Shown in pieces: positions 43,504-53,360 of a stretch of 64,000 nucleotides of DNA. This stretch comes from Rhodanobacter sp. C03 (lineage in GTDB: Bacteria > Pseudomonadota > Gammaproteobacteria > Xanthomonadales > Rhodanobacteraceae): NCBI RefSeq assembly GCF_002001175.1, contig NZ_MUNT01000006.1:744001-808000 (forward strand), written 5' to 3'. Below the pieces are notes generated by a model. The model ran no database searches and was not told the origin of the DNA. It saw only the letters and a program-made list of their open reading frames with translations. Made by a program: the position numbers and the translations under genes. Positions within the stretch are counted from its first letter, which is position 1, and each line of letters begins with the position of its first letter.

Positions 43504-44270
43504 AGGCGGACGGCTACGCCCTGCCCGTGCAGATAATGCTTGAGTGCGGGGATCGCGATCGCGCCGGAGTGGAACACGCTGGCGGCCAGTGCACCGTCCA
43601 CATCGGCGCCGATGAAGGCATCACGGAAATGCTCCGGCGCACCGGCACCGCCGGAGGCGATCAGCGGCACCTGGCAGATCGCGCGAGCTATCGACAACTG
43701 TTCCAGATCGTAGCCCTGTCGTACACCATCACTGCCCATGCAGTTGAGCACGATCTCGCCGGCGCCGCGCTGCTGCGCTTCGATCATCCAGTCCAGCGTT
43801 TTGCGCGGCAGCGCCTGTGTCTTGTCGGGATCGCCGGTGTACTGGCGCACGCGCCATGCGCCGTCCGCATCGCGCAACGAATCGATGCCGACTACCACGC
43901 ACTGCACACCGAATGCGGCGGCCAGTTCGTCGATCAGCGCAGGGCGTTCCAGTGCCGGTGAGTTGACCGAGATTTTGTCTGCGCCGGCATGCAGCACCGC
44001 GCGCGCCTCGTCCACCGAACGGATACCACCGGCGACGCAGAACGGAATGTCGATCACCCGTGCCACCCGCTCGACCCAGGTACGATCCACGCTGCGCCCT
44101 TCCGGGCTGGCGGTGATGTCGTAGAACACCAGCTCGTCGGCGCCCTCGTCGCGATAGCGCAGCGCGAGGTCGACGATCTCACCCATCACCACGTGATCGC
44201 GGAAACGCACGCCCTTGACCACCTTGCCGTCGCGCACGTCCAGGCAGGGAATGATGCGGCGACTCAGCAT
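43500..44270 (-). CDS. hisF: Imidazole glycerol phosphate synthase cyclase subunit HisF
   Basis: A 256-residue TIM-barrel enzyme that, fed with ammonia by HisH, makes imidazole glycerol phosphate and AICAR. Key motifs are [17 protein letters not shown] (catalytic Asp), [21 protein letters not shown] and [12 protein letters not shown]. It overlaps hisA by 7 bases and hisI by 4. Confidence 0.96.
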   Translation of the reverse strand: MLSRRIIPCLDVRDGKVVKGVRFRDHVVMGEIVDLALRYRDEGADELVFYDITASPEGRSVDRTWVERVARVIDIPFCVAGGIRSVDEARAVLHAGADKISVNSPALERPALIDELAAAFGVQCVVVGIDSLRDADGAWRVRQYTGDPDKTQALPRKTLDWMIEAQQRGAGEIVLNCMGSDGVRQGYDLEQLSIARAICQVPLIASGGAGAPEHFRDAFIGADVDGALAASVFHSGAIAIPALKHYLHGQGVAVRL

Positions 44271-44995
44271 GCCAGCGCCTCCTGCACGGTGAAGCGCCCT
44301 TCCAGCAAGGCACGCCCAAGAATCACGCCCTGCGCGCCGGCCTCGCGTGCCGCACGGATATCGTCCAGCGAACGCACGCCGCCAGAGGCCTGCACAGCCA
44401 GCTGCGGCACACGATCGGCGAGATGGCGATACAGCTCCAGGTTGAAACCGGCCAGCATGCCGTCACGATCGATGTCAGTGCACAGCAGATGGCGCGCGCC
44501 ACGCGCGGCGTACCACGGCGCGAGTTCGTCCAGCGTGCGCGCCTCGACTTCGGTCCAGCCGGCACTGGGCAACGCCCAGCGGTCATCGATATGGCGCGTG
44601 TCGAGTGCGATGGTCAGCCGCTCGGCGCCGTACTTGGCCAGCCAACCGGCGACCAGTTCGGGATCGCGGATCGCTACGCTGCCCAGCACCACGCGACGCA
44701 CACCCGCCTCGAAGAGACGCTGGAGATCGGTCTCCTCGCGCACGCCACCGCCGGCCTGAATCTGCATGCCGTCAGCAGCGATGGCCTGGATGACAGCCAG
44801 ATTGTCGAGGCTGCCGGAACGGGCACCGTCCAGATCGACCAGATGCAGCCAGCGTGCTCCTGCAGCAGCATAGCGTTGCGCCAGTTCGCGCGGATCGGCC
44901 GCGTAGGTAGTCTGCTGTGCGTAGTCGCCCTGCTTCAGGCGCACCACTTGGCCGCCACGCAGATCGATCGCGGGAATCACTTCAAAGATCGTCAT
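44264..44995 (-). CDS. hisA: ProFAR isomerase HisA
   Basis: A 243-residue TIM-barrel isomerase for step 4 of histidine synthesis. Catalytic Asp residues are in [15 protein letters not shown] and [25 protein letters not shown] forms the phosphate site. The ATG at 44995 (MTIFEV) is chosen; the frame upstream runs into hisH. Ten bp separate it from hisH. Confidence 0.95.
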   Translation of the reverse strand: MTIFEVIPAIDLRGGQVVRLKQGDYAQQTTYAADPRELAQRYAAAGARWLHLVDLDGARSGSLDNLAVIQAIAADGMQIQAGGGVREETDLQRLFEAGVRRVVLGSVAIRDPELVAGWLAKYGAERLTIALDTRHIDDRWALPSAGWTEVEARTLDELAPWYAARGARHLLCTDIDRDGMLAGFNLELYRHLADRVPQLAVQASGGVRSLDDIRAAREAGAQGVILGRALLEGRFTVQEALAC

Positions 44996-45005
44996 CGAGA
45001 TGCCG

Positions 45006-45596
45006 TCATAGCGCGAGAAAATTCTGCAGGAGCTTCGCGCCAACGGCGGCGGAACGCTCGGGGTGAAATTGCATGCCGTGGAAGTTGTCGCGGGCGATCA
45101 CCGCCGAGAACGCCTCGCCGTAGTCGCTGGTGGCAAGACTCCAGTCGCCTACCGGCACCGCATAGCTGTGCACGAAGTAGGCCTGATCGTCATCGCCCAG
45201 CCCGGCCAGCAACGGGTGCGGCTGTTTCGTGCGCAGTTGATTCCAGCCCATGTGCGGCACGCGCAGGCCGGGAGCTTCGACGAAGCGGCGCACTGGCGCC
45301 GGTATCAGTCCGAGGCATGTGGTATCGCCCTCCTCCGAATGCGCGCACAGCAGCTGCATGCCCAGGCATACGCCAAGCACCGGCTGGGTCAGCGTACGCA
45401 TCAGTTCGACCAGCCCCAGCTCACGCAGCCGTGCCATGCCGGGACCGGCCGCACCGACGCCGGGCAGGATCACCTTGTGGGCGGCGCGGATCGTGGCGGC
45501 ATCCGCGGTCAGCGCAGCATCCACCCCCAGCCGCTGCAGCGCATAACGCACCGAGCCGATATTGGTGCCACCCGCATCGACGAGGACCACGCTCAT
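45006..45596 (-). CDS. hisH: Imidazole glycerol phosphate synthase glutaminase subunit HisH
   Basis: A 196-residue class I glutaminase that supplies ammonia to HisF. The nucleophile Cys is in VLGVCLGMQLL; His and Glu are in MQFHPERS; the oxyanion strand is ILPGVGAAG. Its start shares a base with the hisB stop (TAATG). Confidence 0.95.
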   Translation of the reverse strand: MSVVLVDAGGTNIGSVRYALQRLGVDAALTADAATIRAAHKVILPGVGAAGPGMARLRELGLVELMRTLTQPVLGVCLGMQLLCAHSEEGDTTCLGLIPAPVRRFVEAPGLRVPHMGWNQLRTKQPHPLLAGLGDDDQAYFVHSYAVPVGDWSLATSDYGEAFSAVIARDNFHGMQFHPERSAAVGAKLLQNFLAL

Positions 45597-46660
45597 TACA
45601 GCGTACCCTTGGTGCTTGGCAGCTCACTGCCCTCGCGACGAATCGCCTGGCGCAAGGTACGCGCGACCACCTTGAAGCAGGCTTCGACCATGTGATGTGC
45701 ATTGTCGCCCTGCACCGTCAGATGCAGATTCGCGCCCAGCGTCTCGCACAGCGAACGGAAGAAATGTGGCACCAGTTCCGTCGGTACCTCGCCTACGCGT
45801 TCGCGCGGGAAGCTGCCTTCGAACACGAAGTACGGCCGCCCGGATAGGTCCAGGGCCGCGCTGGCCTGCGACTCATCCATGGGAAGCGTGAAGCCGTAGC
45901 GACCGATGCCGCGCTTGTCGCCCAGCGCCTGCTTCAGCGCCTGACCCAGCGCCAGCGCGCAGTCCTCGATGGTGTGATGCTCGTCGATATGGGTGTCGCC
46001 GTCGCAGTTCAGCTTCAGCGCGAAACCGCCGTGCTTGCCGATCTGTTCCAGCATGTGATCGAAGAAGCCCAGCCCGGTATGCGCCTTCGGCTCGGCTACC
46101 TTGTCCAGATCCACGCTGACCGTGATGCGGGTTTCCTTGGTGTTGCGCACCACCGTCGCCGTGCGTGGCGCATCCAGAAGCTGATGTGCCAGTTCATCCC
46201 AGCTCACGCCGAGCGGGCCGACACGGAGGCCACGCACGCCGATGTTCGCGGCGAACTGCAGATCCGTTTCGCGATCGCCGACCATCGCCGAGGCCACCCG
46301 GCTCCAGCTGTCGTCGGCAAGGTAATGGCGCAACATGCCGATGCCCGGCTTGCGGGTGTCCTTGCCCTCATGTGGGAAACTGCGGTCGATCAGCACTTCG
46401 CGGAAACGCACACCCTGCGAGGTGAGGATGCGCATCAGCAGCTCGTGCGGTCCGGTGAAATGCGGCTCGGGGAAACTGTCGGTACCGAGGCCATCCTGGT
46501 TCGTCACCATCACCAGCTCGTAGCCGGCAGCGACAAAGCGCTGCAATGCGGCGATTACGCCCGGCAACAGCGCCAGCTTCTCGTAGCTGTCGATCTGCTG
46601 GTCCGCTGGTTCCTCGATCAGGCAACCATCGCGATCGACGAAAAGAATCTTGCGGCTCAT
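45596..46660 (-). CDS. hisB: Bifunctional histidinol-phosphatase / imidazoleglycerol-phosphate dehydratase HisB
   Basis: A 354-residue fusion. The N-terminal HAD phosphatase (about 1-165) has nucleophile Asp in [14 protein letters not shown] and VTNQDGLGT. The C-terminal dehydratase (about 170-354) has [15 protein letters not shown] and [18 protein letters not shown], the manganese-binding His/Glu clusters. Fused hisB is typical of gammaproteobacteria. It overlaps hisC by four bases. Confidence 0.95.
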   Translation of the reverse strand: MSRKILFVDRDGCLIEEPADQQIDSYEKLALLPGVIAALQRFVAAGYELVMVTNQDGLGTDSFPEPHFTGPHELLMRILTSQGVRFREVLIDRSFPHEGKDTRKPGIGMLRHYLADDSWSRVASAMVGDRETDLQFAANIGVRGLRVGPLGVSWDELAHQLLDAPRTATVVRNTKETRITVSVDLDKVAEPKAHTGLGFFDHMLEQIGKHGGFALKLNCDGDTHIDEHHTIEDCALALGQALKQALGDKRGIGRYGFTLPMDESQASAALDLSGRPYFVFEGSFPRERVGEVPTELVPHFFRSLCETLGANLHLTVQGDNAHHMVEACFKVVARTLRQAIRREGSELPSTKGTL

Positions 46661-47769
46661 GCGTAATCACCCGATGCCGGTTTGCCGGCAACACCACGGC
46701 CACCGATGGCCGCCTTTTTCAACTCGCTCAAAACACGATCGTTTTCATCGGGCGTGCCGATGGTGATGCGCAGCGCGTCGCCAAGACTCGAATAGCGGCG
46801 TACATCGCGTACCACGATGCCAGCAGCGAGTAGCTGTTGATATACCGCAGCCGCATCGACGAAACGTACGGCCAGGAAATTGGCCTGCGACGGCAGCACC
46901 TCGCGCACGCCAGGCAGTTGGCGCAACGCTTCCTGCATCCGCGCCCGTTGATTGCGCACGATGGCGACGTGATTACGCGCATTCACCTGGCCCCAGCCAG
47001 ACAACGCAATCAGCGCAGCTTCCACGCATGGCAACGGCAATGGATACGGCGGCATGATCCGCTTGAGCAGCGCTATCACCTCGGCATTCGCCAGCAACGT
47101 ACCGATGCGCGCGCCAGCCAAGGCCCACGCCTTCGACAAGGTGCGCAGTACCGCAAGATTGTCGTAGCGGTCGATCAGGTCAGCCACGCTGGCGTCGCCA
47201 GCATCAGTGAACTCCACATAGGCTTCGTCCACCACCAGCAAGGCACGGCCGGCCAGCGCCTGCGCGAGGCGTTCGACACTCGCCCGCGGCACCAGCTGGC
47301 CAGTGGGGTTGTTCGGGGTGCAGATAAAGACCAGTTTCACCGCAGGTGTCACGGCAGCGAGTATCGCGTCCACATCCAAGGTGAAATCGGCCTGCAGCGC
47401 CACCTCGATCACGCCCGCATTCTGGATCCGTGCACATACCGCGTACATGCCGAAGGTCGGCGGCTGGATCAGGATCGCGTCTTCGCCGGCGCGACAGAAT
47501 GCACGCACGAGCAGATCGATCGCTTCGTCGCTACCACGGCCCACCAAGAGTTGCTCACGGCGCACGCCGTATAGCGCGGCCAGTGCTTCGACCAATGCAG
47601 CTGGCTGCGGTTCAGGATAGCGGTTACAGCCGAGGCCGTCATCGCCCACTGGCGCCCATGCCGATTCATTGGCGTTGAGAAACACTTGGCCGCCGCTAGC
47701 TTCCATGCGCGCGGAAGAATACGGCTGCATGGCGCGAATTTCCGGCCGCGCCAGATCGAGCACGCTCAT
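46657..47769 (-). CDS. hisC: Histidinol-phosphate aminotransferase HisC
   Basis: A 370-residue PLP enzyme. The PLP lysine is in [33 protein letters not shown] and VDEAYVEF are typical aminotransferase class I/II motifs. The ATG at 47769 overlaps the hisD stop (ATGA) and begins [12 protein letters not shown]. Confidence 0.95.
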   Translation of the reverse strand: MSVLDLARPEIRAMQPYSSARMEASGGQVFLNANESAWAPVGDDGLGCNRYPEPQPAALVEALAALYGVRREQLLVGRGSDEAIDLLVRAFCRAGEDAILIQPPTFGMYAVCARIQNAGVIEVALQADFTLDVDAILAAVTPAVKLVFICTPNNPTGQLVPRASVERLAQALAGRALLVVDEAYVEFTDAGDASVADLIDRYDNLAVLRTLSKAWALAGARIGTLLANAEVIALLKRIMPPYPLPLPCVEAALIALSGWGQVNARNHVAIVRNQRARMQEALRQLPGVREVLPSQANFLAVRFVDAAAVYQQLLAAGIVVRDVRRYSSLGDALRITIGTPDENDRVLSELKKAAIGGRGVAGKPASGDYA

Positions 47770-49073
47770 GACTGTGCCTCTAGTGCTGCCAGGCGCAGGG
47801 TCACGGCGCGACGGTGCGCTTCCAGTTGCTCGGCCGCCGCCAGTATCGCGGTGCACGGACCGATATTGCGCAAACCTTCTTCACTCACTTCCTGCACCGT
47901 GATCTGTTTCTGGTAGCTGGCCACCGATACGCCGCTGTAGCTGCGCGCGTAACCGTAGGTCGGGAGCACGTGATTGCTGCCGCTGCAGTAATCGCCCACG
48001 GATTCAGGTGTCCATGCACCAAGGAAAATCGATCCGGCGCTGTCGATGCCATCCAGCAAAGCGCGCGGATCGGCCACCTGCAAAATCAGATGTTCGGGCG
48101 CGTAGCGGTTGCTCACCGCGACCGCCTGGCTCAGCGACTCGACGGCTATCGAGCGGCTCTGTGCCAGCGCCTTCTTCGCGATATCTCCGCGCGGCAGTTC
48201 GGCACATTGCCGATCGACCTCGATAGCCACCTGGTCCAGTAGCGCTGTGGAAGGACTCAGCAGAATTACCTGCGAGTCCGGCCCATGCTCTGCCTGTGAC
48301 AGCAGATCGGCGGCGACGAACGCCGGATTGGCCTCCGCATCGGCAATCACCAGCACCTCGGACGGGCCGGCCGGCATGTCGATCGCCGCGCCGTCCGGAT
48401 CAGTGGATACCTGCAGCTTTGCCTCGGTGACCCAGGAGTTGCCGGGACCGAACAGCTTGTCGCAGCGTGGCACGCTCGCCGTGCCATAAGCCATCGCCGC
48501 GATGGCCTGTGCACCGCCGAGCTTGAATACCTTGTGCACGCCGGTGACACGCGCGGCATACAGCACCGCCTCGTCGCAGCGGCCGTCGGCGCGCGCCGGC
48601 GAACACAGCACCACCTGACGGCAACCGGCGATCTGCGCCGGGATGCCGAGCATCAGCGCAGTCGACGGCAACGGCGCCGTGCCCGCCGGCACGTACAGGC
48701 CGACCCGGCTGATCGGACGCAGGATCCGTTCCACCCGCACGCCGGGAGCGGTATCCACGCCCATTGGCTGCGGCGCGGCGGCACGGTGGAACAGTTCGAT
48801 GCGTGTGGCCGCTTCGTGGATCGCGGCTTTCAGGGTTGGATCGAGCGCCGCCTCGGCCGCGGCGAATTCGGCCTCGTCGACTTCGATCGCGTCCAGCGCG
48901 CAACGGTCATATTTCGCACTGAGTTCCCGCAGTGCGACATCACCTTTTTCACGCACGGCGACGATGATCTGCTCCACACCGCGACGCAGCTCATCCGCAC
49001 GCGATTGCGCGGGGCGTGCCAAGGCCTCGCCTCGCGCGCTCTCGTCCAACGCATTCCAGTCGATACGGTTCAT
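47766..49073 (-). CDS. hisD: Histidinol dehydrogenase HisD
   Basis: A 435-residue zinc, NAD-dependent enzyme that oxidises histidinol to histidine in two steps. Motifs: [46 protein letters not shown] and the C-terminal [16 protein letters not shown]. The ATG at 49073 ([10 protein letters not shown]) sits 10 bp after hisG. Confidence 0.95.
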   Translation of the reverse strand: MNRIDWNALDESARGEALARPAQSRADELRRGVEQIIVAVREKGDVALRELSAKYDRCALDAIEVDEAEFAAAEAALDPTLKAAIHEAATRIELFHRAAAPQPMGVDTAPGVRVERILRPISRVGLYVPAGTAPLPSTALMLGIPAQIAGCRQVVLCSPARADGRCDEAVLYAARVTGVHKVFKLGGAQAIAAMAYGTASVPRCDKLFGPGNSWVTEAKLQVSTDPDGAAIDMPAGPSEVLVIADAEANPAFVAADLLSQAEHGPDSQVILLSPSTALLDQVAIEVDRQCAELPRGDIAKKALAQSRSIAVESLSQAVAVSNRYAPEHLILQVADPRALLDGIDSAGSIFLGAWTPESVGDYCSGSNHVLPTYGYARSYSGVSVASYQKQITVQEVSEEGLRNIGPCTAILAAAEQLEAHRRAVTLRLAALEAQS

Positions 49074-49083
49074 GCGAGCCTGC

Positions 49084-49977
49084 TCATGCCAGCATCTTCT
49101 CCACCGGCAGCACGTACATCTCGCGCGCACCGGCCTTCTTGATCTCTTCCAGCTGCCGCCAGCTCACCTCGCCGGCGCACAGCGCCTGCAGCATCAGCTG
49201 ATCCGGCTGACCGGCGACCGACAGCAGGGTTGGCTGCGGCCCGCCCGGCAGCAGCCGGGTAACTGCCTCAAGCGTGGCTCGAGACGTCTGCAGCAGCAGC
49301 AGGCGTGACTCGCGCACCTGGATCACGCCATCCAGTCGCTTCAGCAGCAGCTCCAGCATGTCACCGCGCTCATCGACCGGCAGCGTCAACGGACCCGCCA
49401 GCACCGCCTCGCTCTCCAACAGCACCTCAGCCTCGCGCAGCTGGTTCGCGACCAGGGTGCCACCGCTCTGCACCAGGTCGCAGATCGCGTCCGCGGTGCC
49501 CAGCTTCGGCGCGATCTCGACCGAGCCGGCCAGCATCACTACGCCGGCATTCACGGCATGCGTGCGCAGCCACTCGCCGAGCAGGCCGGGATACGAGGTG
49601 GCGATACGCCGGCCTTCCAGCTGCTGCGGCCCGTGGTAATCCAGCTCCTGCGGCACCGCGATCGACAAGCGGCAGCGACCGAAACCGAGCGGACGCAGTT
49701 CGCTGAGTGGCGCCAGTTCGCGGCCCGCGGTGAGCTGGAATTCGCTCAGCACATTGCGTCCGACGATGCCGAGGTCGCATACACCTTGCGCGATCAGGCC
49801 GGGAATGTCGTCATCGCGCACCAGCAGCAGGTCGACCGGCTCGCCTTCGCCGAAACAGAACAACTTGTCGCGACTCTGCCGGAAAGTGAGCCCGCAACGG
49901 TTGAGCAGTTCCAGCGCCGGCTCGGTGAGCCGGCCGGATTTCTGCATCGCAATACGCAAACGGTCGCGCGTCTTCAT
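49084..49977 (-). CDS. hisG: ATP phosphoribosyltransferase HisG (long form)
   Basis: A 297-residue first enzyme of histidine synthesis. It has the catalytic region starting [20 protein letters not shown] and DLGIVGRN, the PRPP loop [14 protein letters not shown], and a C-terminal HisG_C regulatory domain (about 225-297), so it is the long, self-sufficient form that needs no HisZ. It starts inside the stop of the TrpR-like gene (ATGA). Confidence 0.95.
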   Translation of the reverse strand: MKTRDRLRIAMQKSGRLTEPALELLNRCGLTFRQSRDKLFCFGEGEPVDLLLVRDDDIPGLIAQGVCDLGIVGRNVLSEFQLTAGRELAPLSELRPLGFGRCRLSIAVPQELDYHGPQQLEGRRIATSYPGLLGEWLRTHAVNAGVVMLAGSVEIAPKLGTADAICDLVQSGGTLVANQLREAEVLLESEAVLAGPLTLPVDERGDMLELLLKRLDGVIQVRESRLLLLQTSRATLEAVTRLLPGGPQPTLLSVAGQPDQLMLQALCAGEVSWRQLEEIKKAGAREMYVLPVEKMLA

Positions 49978-50312
49978 GCCTTCGCCTTCTTCGCCGCCAG
50001 CGATTGCCGCCGCGCCGCGCGTGCTGCCGCGGCCAGATAGCCGCCATTGCCCTGATTGAGATAGCGCGCCACCCGCCCGATGGTGGTGATGCTGACCGCG
50101 GTGCGCTCGTGGATCTCGCGGTAGGCGATGCCTTCCAGCAGATACGGCACCACCCGCCAGCGGTCCACCAGTACCTCCAATTCGGCAGGTGTGCACAAGT
50201 CGCCGAGAAAGGCGCCCATCTCGTCGGCGTTCTTCATCGACAGCAGCGCCTCGCAAAGGCTCAGCTTGGCTGACTCATCAGGGGTTTCGGGATCCAGCGA
50301 TCGACGCTTCAT
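49974..50312 (-). CDS. TrpR/YerC-family transcriptional regulator, first gene of the his operon
   Basis: A 112-residue TrpR-like repressor (YerC/YecD group). The helix-turn-helix is in IHERTAVSITTIGRVARYLNQGNGGY, and LCTPAELEVLVDRWRVV matches the TrpR N-terminal helices. Coupling to hisG and a TrpR-type palindrome just upstream suggest it represses the his operon in response to histidine; this is inferred. No Shine-Dalgarno sequence precedes its ATG. Confidence 0.9.
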   Translation of the reverse strand: MKRRSLDPETPDESAKLSLCEALLSMKNADEMGAFLGDLCTPAELEVLVDRWRVVPYLLEGIAYREIHERTAVSITTIGRVARYLNQGNGGYLAAAARAARRQSLAAKKAKA

Positions 50313-50315
50313 AAT

Positions 50316-50333
50316 GTACTAATGCATTAACAC
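50316..50333. promoter_or_regulatory. TrpR-type operator before the his operon
   Basis: GTACTAATGCATTAACAC holds a perfect 10-bp palindrome TAATGCATTA and resembles the TrpR operator GTACTAGTTAACTAGTAC. It lies 3 bp before the ATG of the TrpR-like gene, so binding would cover the start of transcription and translation. Confidence 0.65.
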
Positions 50334-50565
50334 AATGGATCGCATGATACACGGCAGGTGGCGGTGCAGCAAATCGGTTACCGGCGCGCGTGAATCGGCA
50401 TTCAGATTCCAGTGGCCCGCGCGCACTGGCTTGATGCGCAACGAATCAACAGGAGGGCAATGGCGTTCGCTAAGTCCACAGAACTCGCAGCGACACAGGC
50501 ACGCAGCGACACAGGCACGCACGATCAGCAGATCCATGCGGCCCAGACAGATCCACACCCCTGAA

Positions 50566-50592
50566 ACAAAAACCCCCGCCGAGGCGGGGGTC
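50566..50592 (-). terminator. Rho-independent terminator of the Thx gene
   Basis: Stem CCCCCGCC / GGCGGGGG with loop GA(G), followed on the minus strand by TTTTTG. It stands 25 bp after the Thx stop codon. The rest of 50334-50616 shows no gene. Confidence 0.88.
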
Positions 50593-50616
50593 TTCATCAG
50601 TCCGGTGCGGGCTGGC

Positions 50617-50778
50617 TCAGGCCGATTTCTTCTTCGGCGCAGCCTTCTTCGCAGCGGCCGGCTTGGTCACCGTCGGCTTGGCGCCGACGACGGCCGGCAG
50701 CGCGCCGTGCACACGGGTATTGCCGTAGCTGCCGCGGTAGGTCTTGCCGCGACGGGTCTTGCGATCGCCCTTACCCAT
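50617..50778 (-). CDS. 30S ribosomal protein Thx
   Basis: A 53-residue basic protein starting MGKGDRKTRRGKTYRGSYGN, the conserved part of small-subunit protein Thx (S31-like), which stabilises the top of the 30S head. It has a Lys/Ala-rich C-terminal tail (AAKKAAPKKKSA). The ATG at 50778 follows AAGGAG. Confidence 0.9.
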   Translation of the reverse strand: MGKGDRKTRRGKTYRGSYGNTRVHGALPAVVGAKPTVTKPAAAKKAAPKKKSA

Positions 50779-50845
50779 GGGAACTCCTTGATTTATTGGA
50801 TGAACGGTCGTCCATGATAGCAGCGCGGGACCCACGCAGCCAGCA

Positions 50846-51790
50846 TCAGCGATGGCCGTGTCCCGTGCAGCCCGGCGCCTGGTCCAGACATTCGCCCGGA
50901 TCAATCTGCACGGTCACATGCTGGACGCCGAAATGCTCCCGCAGCATCTGCTTGATCGCCCGCAATGCCTGCGCACTGTCGGCATGCTCATGCAGCTCGG
51001 CATGCAGGGTCGCCATGCGCGAACCCGATGCCAGCTGCCAAACGTGCAGATGATGGACATCGCGGATCGACGGATCAGCCCCACGCAACGACGCTTCCAC
51101 CGCCACGCTGTCCAGACCGTCGGGCACGCCTTCCAGCAGGATGTGCGCGGACAGCCGCAGCAATCGCCAGGCGCTGTTGAGGATCAGCAGCGACACCAGC
51201 AGCGACAACAGTGGATCGGCCCACAACCAGCCGAACCAGCGGATCAGCAGCGCGGCCACCACCGCCGCCACCGAGCCCAGCAGATCGCCCAGTACATGCA
51301 GGGTTGCACCGGCCAGGTTGACGTTGTCATGCGCATGCCCGTGCAGCATGCGCAATACCAGCAGGTTCACCAGCAAGCCCATGACGGCCACCACCAGCAT
51401 CGTGCCGGACAGGATCTCTCCCGGATGCATCAATCGGGTAATCGCTTCGTAGATGATCCAGCCGACCAGCACGAACTGGCTCAGCGCGTTGACGAAACCG
51501 ACCAACACCTCGATGCGGCCATAACCGTAACTGCGCCGCGCATCGGCTGGCCGAGTCGCCATCCACGCACCCACCAGCGCCAACAGCAATGCCAGCGCGT
51601 CGACCATCATGTGACCGGCATCGGCCAGCAACGCCAGTGAACCGGACCAGGCGCCGCCGATCACTTCGGCCACCATCATCAGGGTGGTCAGGACGAAGGC
51701 AACCATCAACGGGCGGCTGCGCCCGTCGCCCTGGACGGCATGCTCGTGCACATGCGGGTGATCGTGATCGTGGGTATGCGACATGCTCAT
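50846..51790 (-). CDS. Cation diffusion facilitator (Zn/Co/Cd exporter, CzcD-type)
   Basis: A 314-residue inner-membrane antiporter. It has a His-rich N-terminus (HTHDHDHPHVHEH), six helices, the metal-site pairs HMMVD (helix 2) and HVLGD (helix 5), a His-containing loop (HGHAHDN) and a C-terminal ferredoxin-like domain ending HGHR. It exports zinc or related divalent cations in exchange for protons. It lies downstream of the MerC-like gene and near zur. Confidence 0.92.
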   Translation of the reverse strand: MSMSHTHDHDHPHVHEHAVQGDGRSRPLMVAFVLTTLMMVAEVIGGAWSGSLALLADAGHMMVDALALLLALVGAWMATRPADARRSYGYGRIEVLVGFVNALSQFVLVGWIIYEAITRLMHPGEILSGTMLVVAVMGLLVNLLVLRMLHGHAHDNVNLAGATLHVLGDLLGSVAAVVAALLIRWFGWLWADPLLSLLVSLLILNSAWRLLRLSAHILLEGVPDGLDSVAVEASLRGADPSIRDVHHLHVWQLASGSRMATLHAELHEHADSAQALRAIKQMLREHFGVQHVTVQIDPGECLDQAPGCTGHGHR

Positions 51791-51851
51791 CCGCGCATGC
51801 TAGAAACGGCAGCTGCCGTTACACAATCACCCCGCCGCGGGCACAAGCGAT

Positions 51852-52289
51852 TCAGTGCGCGCATTGCGGACCATGCACATGATCATGATCGGAGCGCCGG
51901 TCACTGCGCAGATTGATGAAATGCGCGGTGGCCAGCAGCAAACCACCGCACGTCACCAGCACGCTGTGCAGGATGATCGAATAGTGTTCCGCATAGGTGA
52001 CGCCGAGCAGCAGCAGCGCCAATCCCGGCGTAGCCAGCAGCAGTGGCAACGTAACCTGGTGCCGACGGTAACCGCGGATCATGGCGAACAAGGCCAGTGT
52101 GCAGGCAAACAACACGAAGCCGCGTTCGAAACGATGGTCGGCCAGGAACTCCAGGCCAACAAAGGGCAGCAGCGCCAACACGAACGGCAGCAGCGCACAG
52201 TGGATCGCGCACAGGAACGAAGCCGTTGCACCGACGCGATCGGCCACACGCCACCAGCGGGATTTGCTTGCCTGTTCGGAGTCCATCAA
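51852..52289 (-). CDS. MerC-domain membrane protein
   Basis: A 145-residue membrane protein with four helices. The first holds FLCAIHCALLP, the MerC-type Cys-x3-Cys signature, and the C-terminus is His-rich (DHDHVHGPQCAH). MerC proteins import mercuric ion, but homologues outside mer operons may handle other metals. Here the context is zinc: CDF exporter downstream, Zur-box-like site and zur upstream. Confidence 0.85.
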   Translation of the reverse strand: MMDSEQASKSRWWRVADRVGATASFLCAIHCALLPFVLALLPFVGLEFLADHRFERGFVLFACTLALFAMIRGYRRHQVTLPLLLATPGLALLLLGVTYAEHYSIILHSVLVTCGGLLLATAHFINLRSDRRSDHDHVHGPQCAH

Positions 52290-52340
52290 CCTGTTCTGGC
52301 ATCGCCAAAGGGGGCGATTCGTTGGTCCCAGTTGCCACGA

Positions 52341-52355
52341 TGTTACTTTATAACA
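52341..52355. promoter_or_regulatory. Zur-box-like dyad upstream of the merC-CDF genes
   Basis: TGTTACTTTATAACA: arms TGTTA / TAACA with AT-rich centre, resembling the Zur consensus (TGTTATA-x-TATAACA). It lies 52 bp before the merC-like ATG, between that gene and the end of zur. Confidence 0.55.
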
Positions 52356-52506
52356 CTGCGGAACGCCACATCGAGTTGCCCATGACTTGAGCGAGCCCGC
52401 TCATGCCACAGGCAAGCTCCATCCACTGACCTTGATCTTGTCCACACAAGGCACACCACTCCGCAACGCGACAAATCACGCATGTCGTCGATTCCAGTAA
52501 CCGGAT

Positions 52507-53016
52507 TCAGGCCTTGCGGCAGTTCTTGCAGGTGCCGTGCACTTCCAGCGTCTGCGCCTGCGGCCGGAAGCCGAGCGCCCTGGCCTGTGCCTCGATCAGA
52601 TCGGCAACGCGCTCATCGCAGACTTCCTGCGCGCTGGAACAAGTATCGCAGATCAGGAACGGCACCTGATGCGCCTCGGCCGGATGGTGGCAGGAGACGA
52701 ACGCATTGATCGATTCCAGCTTGTGGATGAAGCCGTTTTCCAGCAGGAAATCGAGCGCCCGATACACCGTGGGCGGTGCCGCATTGCCATGCTTCTCGCG
52801 CAACAGATCGAGCAGGTCGTAGGCCTTGATCGGCTTTTGCGCGGCGGCAATCAGCTCCAGCACTTCCCTGCGCAGCGGGGTAAGGCGCAGGCCGCGTTCC
52901 TCGCTGGCATGCTCCACCGCACGCACGAAACCCTTCGCATCGTGATGATGGGGGTGATGCGGGTGCGTGTTGTGGGCAGCGTCGTGACTCAAGGGTTTCA
53001 CCTCTGAATGGATCAT
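52507..53016 (-). CDS. zur: Fur-family regulator, probably Zur
   Basis: A 169-residue Fur-type regulator. The winged helix (about 35-100) has RLTPLRREVLELIAAAQKPI and PPTVYRALDFLLENGFIHKLES. The dimerisation domain carries metal sites SCHHPAEAHQ, and CDTCSSAQEVCDE and CKNC, two structural-zinc CxxC pairs. A His-rich N-terminus (NTHPHHPHHHD) is unusual. CxxC pattern and neighbourhood favour Zur over Fur. The ATG at 53016 is preferred to a TTG at 53043. Confidence 0.88.
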   Translation of the reverse strand: MIHSEVKPLSHDAAHNTHPHHPHHHDAKGFVRAVEHASEERGLRLTPLRREVLELIAAAQKPIKAYDLLDLLREKHGNAAPPTVYRALDFLLENGFIHKLESINAFVSCHHPAEAHQVPFLICDTCSSAQEVCDERVADLIEAQARALGFRPQAQTLEVHGTCKNCRKA

Positions 53017-53046
53017 ACACTGGCCTGCGGCGTACCTTGGCAAGCT

Positions 53047-53325
53047 TCACCGCCGCAGCGGTGGCGGCCTGACAGGTGGCTTCGGCCGGGGCTTGGCGAG
53101 GATCACGGCCCAGCCGATCGGACCGAGCACGAGCGCCCAGACGATGCCTTCCGCCGTTCGGCCGCGCCACCAGCCAAGCAGTGCGCCGACAGCGATGAAC
53201 AGCAGGTTCCACCAGAACATGGCGGCCCACGGCAGCATATTCAACAGATTGACGAAGATCTGCCAGAACGCGCCCGGTGCGTCGGGATCGACGCCCTGGG
53301 AGGCTCTGGCGAGCAGTTCATCCAT
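53047..53325 (-). CDS. Small membrane protein of unknown function (92 aa)
   Basis: A 92-residue protein with two hydrophobic segments (about 31-50, MLPWAAMFWWNLLFIAVGAL, and 60-78, GIVWALVLGPIGWAVILA) and a Pro/Arg-rich basic tail (KPRPKPPVRPPPLRR). No family recognised. It lies between gltX and zur on the same strand, 35 bp after gltX. Confidence 0.75.
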   Translation of the reverse strand: MDELLARASQGVDPDAPGAFWQIFVNLLNMLPWAAMFWWNLLFIAVGALLGWWRGRTAEGIVWALVLGPIGWAVILAKPRPKPPVRPPPLRR

Positions 53326-53360
53326 GTCGAAGCAGGTTCGTCATCGACATGGCGACAGGA

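Noticed and set aside
44423-45847. 474-codon plus-strand ORF across hisA, hisH and hisB
   Set aside because: Runs antisense through three different conserved genes, so it cannot be selected as a protein.
50335-50817. 160-codon plus-strand ORF over the Thx gene
   Set aside because: Covers the Thx terminator and gene in antisense; no support.
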